Shown here in pieces: positions 50,753 through 61,569 of a stretch of 64,000 nt of DNA (the stretch's first letter is position 1; each line of letters begins with the position of its first letter). The notes under the pieces are model-generated. The model had not been told where the DNA came from and made no database searches. It saw nothing but the letters and a program-made list of their open reading frames with translations. Position numbers and translations under genes: made by a program. The DNA is from Hermatobates lingyangjiaoensis (taxonomy: Eukaryota > Arthropoda > Insecta > Hemiptera > Hermatobatidae): positions 1,736,001 through 1,800,000 of the forward strand of contig JAPFBL010000049.1 of the NCBI GenBank assembly GCA_026182355.1, in the 5' to 3' direction.

Positions 50753-50877
50753 TCATGCTTGTTGCAGATATAAACTGTAATCTATGCCAGCTAAGTGGAG
50801 GATCTCTTGTCCTTCACCACCTTCAAAGGCAACATAGTAAGCATCATTTATGTATACAGAACGGCACGTAATTAAAC
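50753..50877 (-). CDS. Terminal coding exon of an unidentified host gene
   Basis: On the minus strand a T-rich tract plus GTTTACAG precedes 125 nt. After two bases that complete a split codon, they are open for 40 residues and then stop at TGA (50753-50755). The peptide contains RSVYINDAYYVAFEGGEGQE and ends IDYSLYLQQA. The balanced composition and GC-rich third positions stand out sharply from the AT-rich surroundings, and the acceptor is strong. I do not recognise the protein. Upstream exons would lie at higher coordinates. The mariner and other repeats between 51 and 53 kb would then be intronic. It could instead be the 3' end of a retrocopy, but the exact acceptor argues for a real exon. 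Confidence 0.5.
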
Positions 50878-51379
50878 CTGTAAACAAAAAAAAAATACAT
50901 TTGGTTACCATTATTTGAAACGGAAATGCGCCTGAAAATTTTGATCACAACAAAATACTACAAAACAGTGGTTCGAAACGGTTTTTTTAAAGCCCTCTTT
51001 AAAAGAGTTCTGATTCTTCCACTCACTAATTCTTCACAATTCAAGAGTAGACTCTTGACTCTTGAGTCTACTGACTCACACATTTAAAAGTACTCATTTC
51101 GACTCAAAACTTAAACATGATTTTTGCTAATTTGAAATATACCGGATCAAAGAAAAATAAAATAAATACATACATAAAAGAAATATATACCGCGAAATAT
51201 AATTATTTTTTAGTAGAAAAACTAAGTTATGAATTGTTTTAGAATTCCTTGCATTTTACTGTTTGAATAAGTTTATCTAGGTCTCTTCAGTTATTATGTT
51301 ATTAATAGCAATTATGGTTTTATCTGAATTGCACTATTATTTTTAAATATTTATTATGGTATACAGTATGAGTATATAT

Positions 51380-51640
51380 AGCAGTGTAGAGATCTAACGA
51401 ATCAATATTTCTTATTACGAAAGCCATTTTCACATTATCATTTTTTTTCTTTTTGTATATGAGTGCCTTTCTTAACCTCAGCACCACTTCAATGAGTCTT
51501 TCACCTATTGTTCTCCTTAAACACCCTTTAGTTCCAACACTGCCTCAAATCAAAGAATTCAATGATACTACATCTGGTATATTCCACTGCTTCAGCAGTA
51601 TATTTTTGAAATAATAAACATGTTCCTGTGTCTTTTAATA
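51380..51640 (-). pseudogene. Unidentified coding-like frame with one TGA
   Basis: The minus strand is in one frame from about 51640. It reads KTQEHVYYFKNILLKQWNIP, then DVVSLNSLI, a TGA, then GSVGTKGCLRRTIGERLIEV, VLRLRKALIY and a lysine run followed by NVKMAFVIRNIDSLDL. The middle (CLRRTIGERLIEVVLRLRK) is compact, basic and clearly not random. No clear splice sites bound it. I do not know the family. A fragment of a retroelement protein or a host exon with a disabling stop are both possible. Confidence 0.35.
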
Positions 51641-51818
51641 ATATTTTGGACATATTATAGGCACCATACACGCCAACAAAACTGAATATCTTCAAATCTT
51701 ACATCTATGATTCATTGTAATTGCAATTTTGCAATTCATATCATTTATTGTAAATTATATCCAAACATACAGACAGGTACTTGTATGTTAGCAACATTAG
51801 TAGCCTGTTTTTGATGTA

Positions 51819-52637
51819 CGAGGTGTATAAATAAAGTAGTGAGACTGGCAACGTCGCTTTCGATCTGGCAACGCTGGAGACGCGTGGCCTTGAGTAGCGT
51901 CAGGTGCACGTGTGATGCGCCTCCAGTATGAATCTGAACTCGCCACAGTCATTTGTTTGTCCGTAGCGTTGGTTTTCGTGAAATGGTTTTTTCTTGAGCG
52001 TTTTAAAAATGAGTGACCTCAAAGTTGAGCAGCGGTGTGCAATCAAATTTTGCTTCAGATAATGCAACCCAAACTTTTGAAAAACTTCAGGAGGCCTATG
52101 GAGAACGTGTTTTATCAAGGGCACAGGTTTTTCGGTGGTTTAAGGAATTTTCAGAAGGAAGAGAGTCGATTGAAGATGAACCACGAAGCGGAAGGCCTTC
52201 AAGTGCAAACACCGATGAAAATGTCAACAGAGTACGGAACCTTGTGCGTTCAGATCGACGCTTGACAGTCAGAATGATCGCGGAACAGTTGAATTTGAAT
52301 CACACCTCCGTTCATCACATTTTGACCAATGAATTGGAGATGAGAAAAATTTGTGCGAAAATGGTTCCGAAAATTCCGAAAAGAAAACGAGTTTTTGGCC
52401 AGTAAAAACATTCCTGTTGCTCCTCAGCCTCCTTATTCACCAGACTTGAGTCTTTATCACTTTTTCCTCTTCCCGAGATTGAAAAATCACGGCAATGCTA
52501 CAATGATTGGAAGGACCGTCTCCAGCGCTGTGTGGCTTCCGAAGGGAACTATTTTGAAGGTGACAATTTCACATTGTAATTATATTTGAATAGAAAATTT
52601 AAAAAAATCAGTCTCACTACTTTATTTACACACCTCG
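51819..52637 (+). mobile_element. mariner element, internally deleted
   Basis: 28-bp terminal inverted repeats at 51819-51846 (CGAGGTGTATAAATAAAGTA...) and 52610-52637 differ at one base. Each is flanked by TA, at 51817-51818 and 52638-52639. A full mariner is about 1.3 kb and this copy is 819 bp because the middle of the transposase gene is gone. It is the cleanest cut-and-paste element in the window. Confidence 0.95.
52009..52588 (+). pseudogene. mariner transposase, N-terminal HTH fused to C-terminal end
   Basis: The natural start is ATG at 52009 (MSDLKVEQRCAIKFCF). A one-base deletion near 52058 shifts the frame to ATQTFEKLQEAYGERVLSRA, then VFRWFKEFSEGRESIEDEPR and SGRP. The second helix-turn-helix follows (VRSDRRLTVRMIAEQLNLNH) and then MRKICAKMVPK. 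At about 52385 the sequence jumps to VAPQPPYSPDLSLYHFFLFP, which carries the last catalytic Asp of the mariner D,D34D motif. After a further shift it ends WKDRLQRC and EGNYFEGDNF. The first two catalytic Asp residues lie in the deleted part, so it cannot transpose by itself. Confidence 0.9.
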
Positions 52638-52639
52638 TA

Positions 52640-54656
52640 TTATCAAACATTTCTATTAATTTTAAATGCAGCAATTCGTAAACAAGACTATTGTCTAAAT
52701 AAAGGTATTTTTAGGTATAATTATGCGGCTTGATTGATTAAATTCTGTCAAAGCTAATTTTAAAATTCTATGAAAATTTTATAATGAACTAAGCACTTAG
52801 CCTATTAACATAATTCAACATACAAGATTCATTATTTATAATATCGCGTTTAATACTATCATAGATTTTTATTTCTCACATTAAAAATATTGTAGGAATT
52901 GTGGCAAGCACTCTGTTTTTTTTTTAATTTTATTATGACGTATGTTTTATTTGCAATTTTCTGTATGTTTTATCATACCAATATCACAATGCATTTAATA
53001 CACCCACTTAATGTGAAAATTGAGAATACTACAAAAATTGGAAATTCATATTATCTACGGTTAGCATCTTTAATCTGCCATCTAGGAGAGAATAGCAGAA
53101 TAGCATCCTAACTTTCAGCTCAACAAATGAACAAATGTAGAAAAACAAAATCAAACAAGAAATATTTTGAAATAGTTGAAATGAAAAGAGAAAGCATTGA
53201 CTTCTTATTGATAAACTTACAGAACGATTTCGTTGTGTCACATTTACACATTTATCAATAAACAATATTATATAAATTGGTTATTATTGTGCATAATGTT
53301 TATTATTGATATCTATTTATATATCGAAGAAATATGTTTTGACAAAATTTTTCAAATAGTAAAAAAAACACATAATTTCTTTTTCAATATGCAAATCAGT
53401 TCCGCCTTTATATTTCATGATAAGTCTGAACATGTTACGATGATATGGGTCATAACTTGACATATCTTAAAGCAAAATAACAAAATTTTTGAATTAAAAA
53501 TGATATGCTATGAGTTAAGATAATTTACGATGAATCAACGGTCCATAGCCTATCTCTCTTTTGTCATCATAAAAGCACACAAGCCTATTAGACCGGCCTA
53601 GCAGATAACCTCTTATTCCCAATAATCTTAAAGAACAAATGGAACTCTACTTAAAACAATATGTAAAAAACAGAAGTAGCTCGAATGATGGTGGTATCTT
53701 GGAGGTAATCACAAGAAAACCATGCATCGTGGCCTTAAATTGTTTAATCATAGAGAGTTAGTGCAACATAAGTTTAAAAGTAATAAATGTTATTTATATT
53801 AATAGTGTTAAAAAGTGCTACAATAATGTAAATGTTTAAAGAATTAAATGAATAAAGTTGACAATAAATAGGGCAGAAAAATACATTTCCTAACCAAAAG
53901 AGCCTAAGGTCTTGATGATGCTAAAACGATGCTGAGGATGAAAAGGGAGAAAAACCTTGTTTATCTTACTGATCAGAACAGCCCACTACCTGATTAATCA
54001 ATGCCGACTTGCCCATACAACTCATCATTTGTCCTGTGTTTTCAGTGGTTAGTTAAATTTGTTAAATTGTTTTATTTTTCTTGATTATAGCTTAGGATGT
54101 AATGTTTAATGTAATATTGATTTTTAAACTTATTTACTAATTATCAATTAGTAATTAATAATTAACTAGGTACAACTAGTAACTACACTTTGTAATTAAC
54201 TAGGATTACAACTACATAAACCCCTTTTACCTTTTTAAGTTTTTGAAGTATCTGAAAATTATTTTTGACTGCATCGTAATTTGCTAAATAATTGTGAATA
54301 TGAATGAAATAAATAGTTATATATGTGGAATACAAGTACAATTAAAGTACCTTATGATTTATGATTACGCTATACATTATATTTTTCCAATCAATACGAT
54401 TGAATTATGATTTTTATTTACTATATACTTTTAATAATGATGGAATTAGTATAAATAAAGTAAAATGAAGAAAATCTGTTTCAAATTTTTGACAGATTTA
54501 AGCCTTTCAATGTCACCTGAGTATATTTTTTAGTTAATGTCAGAATTAACATGTTGAAAGTATGATTCTCCACTTATTTAACATACACATGATGAGTTTT
54601 TAGTTTGTTACTAAAAAGTGTAATTATGAATGAAATATGCTTCGCATTTTTTTTAG
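52640..54656. other. AT-rich, with one weak exon candidate at 53639-53704
   Basis: 53639-53704 starts with ATG in a fair context (ACAAATGG), is open for MELYLKQYVKNRSSSNDGG and ILE, and ends at a GAG/GTAATC donor-like site. Its phase 0 end does not fit the first exon seen at 54.66 kb, so it is not joined to it here. The rest holds nothing recognised. Confidence 0.3.
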
Positions 54657-54845
54657 ATTTACTCATTCCAGGTCCAATGAACACATTTTTTATTTTATGT
54701 GCTTGAATGTTTTTGGATGGGTGTCAGTCATAAGTATTGCACAAGAAATCTACATTTTTCACCCTGTGAAAATCTTAATGCCTTTTGAAGAACGTATAGT
54801 TCTTGGTACGACAAAGTATCCCCTTAACATTGAAGTATTCAAAAG
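54657..54845 (+). CDS. Unidentified host gene, exon 1 of 3 seen (start uncertain)
   Basis: The open frame ends at FHPVKILMPFEERIVLGTTK followed by YPLNIEVFK, then a donor AAAAG/GTACAT at 54845. The best acceptor upstream is CATTTTTTTTAG at 54656, and a second is CATTCCAG at 54671. The portion from about 54745 on has clear coding character. The part before it is hydrophobic and AT-rich, and may be a membrane segment or intron. The exon ends in phase 2 (AG), which matches the single G that begins the next exon and restores an Arg codon. I do not recognise the protein. Further exons must lie to the left. Confidence 0.5.
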
Positions 54846-55495
54846 GTACATTCCCGTATTTTACATCAAAGTGAACATTAATTTTATTCCACTCTTCTAG
54901 ATATTATAGAAAAATTAAAGTTCATATTACTTTTCAATCAGTTAAATAGATAACTATACATACTAATATATAATTATACAATATTATTCTCATCAAACTG
55001 AGAGCCTGAGCCCCATGAACTCGTGTGTAGCGCTACCATGTCTCACATATAAGGAAGCCCTTTTTAATTCTTAAAATCTTCTTTAGGCAATCAAAACTAC
55101 CCTTTAAAAATGGTGTCGCACATTATTGATTGTATAATAATGGTTTGCCAAAAATCTGTATTCTCTTCAGGGCAATTGCTTTGCAGTAAGATCAAAACTG
55201 TCTGTACTTCTAGACGAAGTCTAGACATTATTCGCATTATATCAATTGCATCTTTGCATAATAAGTTGTAGTTAAGTAATGCAACTATATTGAGATATTT
55301 TTAATATATTTACTAACCCTTACATTGACGATAAGGTAATTTTTTTTTTACAGATATAAGTGCAGTTGCAAACGGTTGGAGATGGTTGTTGTATCAAACT
55401 TATATCTTTTTTCTTTTTCATCCATTCACCATTTACTCCAATCTATTCGAAACTTTTCAGGTTCATTACTTCATTCAGTATTCTCTTGTTTCCAG

Positions 55496-55582
55496 GTACC
55501 TGTACAGGAGTTCATTTATTTTAGATAAATTAATCCACCAGACTGGGACTCCTTTCATGAAATCCAGAAACTTCCAATCTAG
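55496..55582 (+). CDS. Unidentified host gene, exon 2 of 3 seen
   Basis: The acceptor TTCTCTTGTTTCCAG precedes 55496 and the donor AG/GTAATC follows 55582. The 87 nt encode the rest of Arg, then YLYRSSFILDKLIHQTGTPF and MKSRNFQS, and end in phase 2. Both splice junctions join in frame with the neighbouring exons, each recreating an AGG codon. Composition is coding-like and soluble. The intron to the left is 650 bp and the one to the right 1,604 bp. Confidence 0.6.
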
Positions 55583-57186
55583 GTAATCATTTTAAAATAA
55601 CAATAATAATTTAAACTAAGATTAATCTAATGTGGATTATGATTGTTAGTTTACTTAATATGAAGTCAAAAAATGAAGGTAAAAAAAATTATTTCTGTGA
55701 GTTATATATTAAAAAGGACCTAAATTTAATTAATCATAGAAATGATATTACTAATTTAAACGATATTTATTCTAGAGTAATTTGTTAAGTTTTAGTGAAA
55801 TTTGATTTACTTAGTTCCATTTTGTTCTTTAAGTGAACAGTGTTGAGGTGACTTGTAATGATGTCTGATTAGTCTAGACTCTGCACGAAGGTTTTAACCG
55901 GTTAAGATTATTAGTTCATTGTAAATTTAATTTTCTTATTGATAAAATTCACTCCTGTAAGCTATTTGAGTTTTCTCTGAAATAGTCCTGCTTGTAATAA
56001 TCTATTTTCATATTTTTTTATTTGTTCGATGCTTATATGTGATTTTTTTATTATCCTTTGTTTGTAGGCCTATGAAAAATGTTTAAAAAAAAATCGAAAC
56101 GTTGGCAACGAGAATTTGATTTTTGAAACTAGAAAGTTGACTAAATCTCTATTATATAATACACCTATTTTAATTGTCTATATGTTGACGGGTACAACAT
56201 TATGTTGATTGTAACACTCTCACTAGACAACCATCCTTCAAACTGAAGAGCATCATAAAATATATGTTTGTTTGGTGTTTGTTTATATAGTTTAAGTTAT
56301 GCTATTGTTCTTACGCACATAATAAATCATTAAAACATCTTTTTTTATACTTATTGTATTAAATTTTAAAAGAAATATTTTGTTTGATTCAATTCTAAGT
56401 TATTATAAGTCAATGTAAACAAACATGACAAGTACAAATCGATAAATACTAGCTCATTATGATGCGCTTTTAGTTTTTAAGATTTTTAGATACGTATATG
56501 TATATTGTGGTGATATATGTACATATTTTACCAGTTGTGAAAACCTTTTAGGAAAAATTCAACCATGTTGCTAGACAATCTCGGTAGAAGTGTCATTGAC
56601 ATTCTTTTTCAATGGTTTTCTAGTTTTAAGAGCTCTGTGGGTATTTTATTTGTCCAGTTTTCATAAGTTGCTCATAATCTAAGTATGAGAGACGTCTTGA
56701 TTAAAATCAGACCTCTCCATTATTCCATTATCTTGAAGTTGATATGAAGTATTATATTTAATGTAATTATTTAAAAAATATCCTAGATCATAAAATAAGA
56801 CAGATTGAAAATTACAAACTTGACTTGTTGCTAGTTCAAATAGTACACTAAATTTGCTGATTTAGCCCAACAAACCAATAATATAATAAAAAAAATCTGC
56901 GAAATGGTCTCTGCAGATTTAGAAAAACCTTTATGAAAATTGTATATTTATGAATACAGGTCAGTGTGTGTGCAAAATTTTCCGTTATACAAGTGTGCTC
57001 ACAAGCAACTTGTTTTACCACTTACACAGCACAGCTTAGGCAATATTCGCATTCTTTACTCCATAGCTTGACACTATTTCCAATGGCAAATAAAATGCCC
57101 CATTACCTTCACTTTTGATACAGATAGCGTGGGATCCTTGTAAAATGCAATTGCTATTAAAAGCAAAGTTTTGCAATTCCTTATAG

Positions 57187-57268
57187 GTCTAAACAGAAGG
57201 AATTCAGAGAGAAACTTTTCGCCCTAATGATAGAGGTTATATATTTCGAACATGAGTGCGACTACTGA
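57187..57268 (+). CDS. Unidentified host gene, terminal coding exon
   Basis: The acceptor TTGCAATTCCTTATAG precedes 57187. One G completes the split Arg codon, then SKQKEFREKLFALMIEVIYF and EHECDY are followed by TGA at 57266-57268. Three consecutive coding segments joining in frame at good splice sites are unlikely by chance. The joined C-terminus is about 90 residues with a basic stretch and an acidic, Cys-containing end. No domain is recognised. Confidence 0.6.
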
Positions 57269-57447
57269 ACCATACGTTCTAGACAAACTGTCAGATTTAC
57301 TACCAGTACATACCAAGGATTCTGGTATTAATTTTAACTGCTGATCCAGTTTACTCTAGCAATATTCTTTATTTTAGTTAGTTGATAGTTTTTTTATAAT
57401 TATCTCTTAATTATTAAGAGTCTTAATAAGAAACAGTTTTAAGTCTT

Positions 57448-57453
57448 AATAAA
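57448..57453 (+). terminator. Possible poly(A) signal for the gene ending at 57268
   Basis: AATAAA 180 nt after the stop codon. A second AATAAA is at 57787. In sequence this AT-rich the motif is common, so this is only positional evidence. Confidence 0.25.
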
Positions 57454-57543
57454 AAACAGTTTGTTTTAATAAGACTAACTTAATTTCAAAAACCTAATTT
57501 TTTTTATATTTTATTTGAGCTTAAAAAAGAGTGTGTTAAAGTA

Positions 57544-57765
57544 ATGTCCCTGCAGCAAAGAGAGGGGAGCACTCTACTAGTAACTTTTTGCACCAAAATG
57601 AATTACCTTGAGCCAATGCACACACTTGAAATGATAAAATTAACAGATATATTTATGGAGAGTCATCTTTTTCATTCTAAGGGCGAATATGTTATGGGTA
57701 AAATGATTGCACATTGTTTTAAAAATTTTAACTATTTAAACAATTTGGTAATCTTTTTCAATTAA
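57544..57765 (+). other. Unidentified 73-codon open frame
   Basis: It reads MSLQQREGSTLLVTFC, later MNYLEPMHTLEMIKLTD and FHSKGEYVMGKMIAHCF. Composition is more balanced than in random frames here, and CCCTGCAG near its start could serve as an acceptor, so it might be an alternative last exon of the gene just upstream. No family is recognised and no donor or partner was found. Confidence 0.2.
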
Positions 57766-58377
57766 ATATATATATAATACAAATAGAATAAATATAATAA
57801 GTGGTGACGATAATTATATTATTGTCCTATACACGACTAGGATTGCACAGTTTTTTCGTAAGATGAGATAAGTATGTGCTGAGCCTCCAAAATTCTAAGG
57901 CGTCGAGAGTCACTCTGTAGTTAAAAAACTGTTGATACTTCAACTCGTGTTATACGATTTCCATGAACCCCTTTTTCATGCTGCTTCTATCCACCGGCCG
58001 AAAAGTGAGGAGTAAGACGCTATAACGGCTTCGTATTCGTCTGCCGATATATAAGGAAGTTGTCTGAGTTGCAAGTGTACTCATATAGTTACCAGATAAT
58101 TTTTCTGTAGCTCTAGGGTGACATATCGGGGACTATTCTTCAGAAAAATACTGCAGATCCAACTATTCTTGCAGAATAGTGTCAGTCATAGCTTTTCTTC
58201 TTCATTAGTCGTTGCAACATTCACTATGCTACCCAAAACTCGCTCAATATTTGAGTTAAAACATGGTGACAGTAGGAATTACCATGTCATCTAGTTTAGA
58301 TGAAACAACAAAAACGCTATTCAAGAAAACAAAAACTTAACAAGAAGAATGTTGCTGTAAGTTAAAGTCAATGTTTT

Positions 58378-58379
<2 letters not shown>
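57766..58379. other. Unassigned sequence
   Basis: 58090-58260 is less AT-rich but has no open frame or shared repeat. Confidence 0.4.
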
Positions 58380-58417
<38 letters not shown>

Positions 58418-59857
58418 TTTTTCGTTAGAAATACAATCAGAAACGGAGAAATATAGTTCAATGTAGAAAAAAAAACATAGAGAAATTAAAAACACACACT
58501 TACAGTCTCTAATGTTTGGTTTGAACCGTCTTCAGGAGAGATAAGAGAGGGAAACCAAGTGCACTGGTTCAGAGACGGTTGGAGACCAACAGTGTTGCCG
58601 CATGCGCTCCCGGTAACAAAGAATAAGGTAGACAGGAATCAATTTATAATTAAATTAGTGAAATATGAAAACATAATAAATAAATAAAAGAAAAAAAAAT
58701 TGAGGGATGAACAGAGAAATTGATACATAAATAAAAGTACGGAATAATCTATGATAAAATATAATAAAACTGAGAATACAAATAGTAATATTAAAGAAAT
58801 TAAGTAACTAAAAAAAAGAATTAATTAAATAATAAAAAACAATTAATTAAAAAATAAAGGGTATTCGATAATAAAATATGAGAAGACAAGGAACTTATTA
58901 AACAATATCTCTTTTGATTGAGGCCAGGTGCAGTGCTCGCACTTAATAACCAAATATGGACTTTTCTGGCGGTTCATACAGTGAGATCTTTGCAGTCAGG
59001 GGGAATTTGTCGCAGAATCTGTAACCTGTTGCACTCATTAAAAAGGAGACCGTGGCTATTGGCATGTATGGCGATGGGAAGTTGGGAGTAGTTGTTGACT
59101 GGAGCTCTGTGATTGTTGTATGGAGACTAAGCTTGGTGTATGCTTGGCCTATGTAGAACGAATCACATTTGGTACACTCCAAACGATACACACAGTTTTT
59201 GAAGGTACACGAGCAGTCAGTTACAACGGGATAGTGGGTGTTATGGGAGGGAGCTGTGAAGTGTGGTTGAGGGATTGATAATGGGACAGGTGAGGGAACC
59301 TCGACGTCCGTACAGTTTCACTCTTGAGAGCAAACAGTTCGCCCTCGTGGGGATTAGATTCTTGTGCGAGAGAAAATTGCCAAGTTGGAAGGGCGTCTGT
59401 AGGATATGCGTGGGAGGTTAGGAAAGGTTCTGGAGGTGGCGGGGGAAGAGGATATGATCAGGAAAAGTTCTCTAATGATGGTAACCAGTTGTGGATACCT
59501 GGGAAGTAGGTGGTTATAAGGTAGAGAGACCCAGAGGGAGAGGAAGAGGAGGCCAATGTAGGATTGTGTGGGATCGTGGCAGGAACCAGTCTTCTTGTTA
59601 GGAAGGGGAGAGGTTAACCTGGCTCGACAAATTTACTTTTTAGGCTATTGATATGAAGGTGTTTATCTTGCAGTCTGTTGAAAATATGGTGAATTCAAAT
59701 GGAGACTCCATATTACAACTTAATTGTTGATCTCCAACCGTCTCTGAACCAGTGCGCTTGGTTTCCCTCTCTTATCTCTCCTGAAGACGGTTGAAACCAA
59801 AAATTAGAGACTGTAAGTGTGTGCTTTTAATTTTTCTATGTTTCTTTTTCTACATTG

Positions 59858-59914
<57 letters not shown>
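58380..59914 (-). mobile_element. Penelope-like element with inverted terminal repeats between TA arrays
   Basis: TA microsatellites at 58380-58416 and 59862-59914 bound it. About 135-bp inverted repeats lie at 58456-58590 and 59726-59860 (both contain CTCTCCTGAAGACGGTT and GGTTTCCCTCTCTTATC in opposite senses). Inside, on the minus strand, are the PLE linker (ISYRRPSNLAIFSRTRI near 59380), the GIY-YIG domain and an A-rich 3' UTR (58640-58880). The reverse transcriptase is deleted. Inverted long terminal repeats are one of the arrangements known for PLE insertions. Confidence 0.8.
58943..59230 (-). pseudogene. PLE GIY-YIG endonuclease
   Basis: The minus frame reads VTDCSCTFKNCVYRLECTKC, then DSFYIGQAYTKLSLHTTI. 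CxC, C and C..C upstream of and within the fold, and the YIGQ signature (Y-I-G) preserved, identify a PLE GIY-YIG nuclease. The conserved Arg-containing helix after YIGQT is altered (KLSLHTTI), and the downstream part (PNFPSPYMPIATVSF) is a frame-shifted form of the 'NFPVAIHAN.H' block. It is preceded by frame-shifted linker sequence. Confidence 0.8.
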
Positions 59915-59921
<7 letters not shown>

Positions 59922-60130
59922 TAATAATAACCCCAAAATTCCTAATAATCCCAAAATATTGCATTCTACAATTAGCAGTTTAGGGGTTAAAACATGTTTT
60001 CTAAAATCATACTTCAGTAAAAAACTTTCTTTTCATTAAGCAATTTTCCCTAAAATCAATAAAAAATTAACCAAAAGGTTATTTATTGGAGTAAATATGA
60101 GTTGGACTAATCAATTTTTATATGTGTAGT

Positions 60131-60240
60131 CTGTCCACAAATTTCACACACACACACACACACACAGACATCATTGAAAAATATCCAAATAAACTCTGGG
60201 GATGTCAAAGGTGTAAATTAGTTAAATCCCGAGAACGAAA
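60131..60240 (-). mobile_element. Diverged relative of family A 5' region (copy A8)
   Basis: The minus strand reads TCTCGGGATTTAACTAATTT, CTTTGACATCCCCAGAG, TCAATGATGTCTGTGTGTG and GAAATTTGTGGACAGAC. Family A has CTCGAGATTTTGACGGAATT, TTGAGGTCCC.AAAGTCG, TCGATGATGTCTGTGTGTG and AAGTTTGTAGACA at the same spacing. It therefore appears to be an older subfamily. Confidence 0.45.
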
Positions 60241-61043
60241 TGTACCAACAATTTTGCTATCATTCTTTAATAAAAGGAAAGTTATATACTGATTTCTAAC
60301 ATTTAGACAAATATCAAAGAAGTTACAACTGAGTCTCATTTTGTGTTGTAAAATAAAAATATTGTAACAAGGGTGCTATTAAGAAACAAGCCGTTTATTG
60401 GAAAAAAGATTTTGCCAAAAACAATAAGAAAAATAATTGAAAAGTTCTTGCATCTCACTTGCTGTCCAAGCCATCCTCCATTAATTTTAAGATCAGGCTT
60501 ACTGTAGATAAAGAGCTTGATAAATAAATAAAAGAACACTGGCAAAGCACAATAAAAAGTGTCTTAAGTTCAACTTATTATAAAAGCGATACATCGGATT
60601 TGCGTAATATTTATTAACTTGTATTTTGTTAATACAAGTTAATCCATACCCCATGAACGATGTTAGTTAAAATAATCATATATTTCTTGCAAATAACTTA
60701 ATAAAATATAGAACTATTAGGAAATAAAAATCCTTTTTTTATATTTAGTTTTTAATAGCTTTAGATTGCATTAGTGCTACTGTTGCTAATTTTGATTATA
60801 TTAAAATCAGTCACTGGAAATTGTTTGCACGGTGAACATTGTTAGACCTCAAATAATGCAAATATTTGATGTAAAAATATTTGTAGTTTTCTTATTATAA
60901 GTTTTTGACCTGTTCTTTTGGACTACTTTTTTTAGACCTGTTAAAAATGATTTAACTGAAAACCAATATGTCTGTATTTCAGAATATGATATGAAGCTGG
61001 AAAACTTACCCAGTTCCGCTTTTGTTCTATTATTATTATATAT
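60241..61043. other. AT-rich sequence, nothing recognised
   Basis: No coding-like frame or shared repeat. Confidence 0.45.
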
Positions 61044-61259
61044 ATATATATCGATAAAAAGATTTCACATAAACACGTGAAACAACAATCAATGATTAAA
61101 CCACAATAAGAATGGGAAAACAAGACTAAGATCTTTCAACCGTAACAAGCGGTCTTCGTCAGAAGACCACTTGTTACGGTTGAAAGATCTTCGTCAGAAG
61201 ACCACTTGTTACGGTTGAAAGATCTTAGTCTTGTTTTCCCATTCTTATTGTGGTTTAAT

Positions 61260-61326
<67 letters not shown>

Positions 61327-61569
61327 TCAAAATATTAAAACGGTCCAAACTGGACAGATATATAAGTGAAAAAAGACAATAAATAGAAGAAGCGAGAAAA
61401 CTTACTGGATCGATATTTCGAACTAAAGTTCGTCGTCAGGGAGAGAGTAGAAGGGAAGAAGAAGAAGTACGTGCGTTCACTTGTACAGTTCGTCTCCCTG
61501 ACGACGAACTTCAGTTCAAAATATCGATCCAGTAAGCTTTCTCGCTTCTTCTATTTATTGTCTTTTTTC

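Noticed and set aside
55033..55191. Minus-strand stretch reading CATPFLKGSFDCLKKILR, reminiscent of a mitochondrial carrier repeat
   Set aside because: A stop lies just upstream and another after ICETW, and no second carrier repeat or PX(D/E)XX(K/R) signature is present. The similarity is too short to claim, though it could be a pseudogene scrap.
59324..59509. 61-codon plus-strand frame with a Gly-rich end
   Set aside because: Antisense to the PLE linker region of the element at 58.4-59.9 kb.
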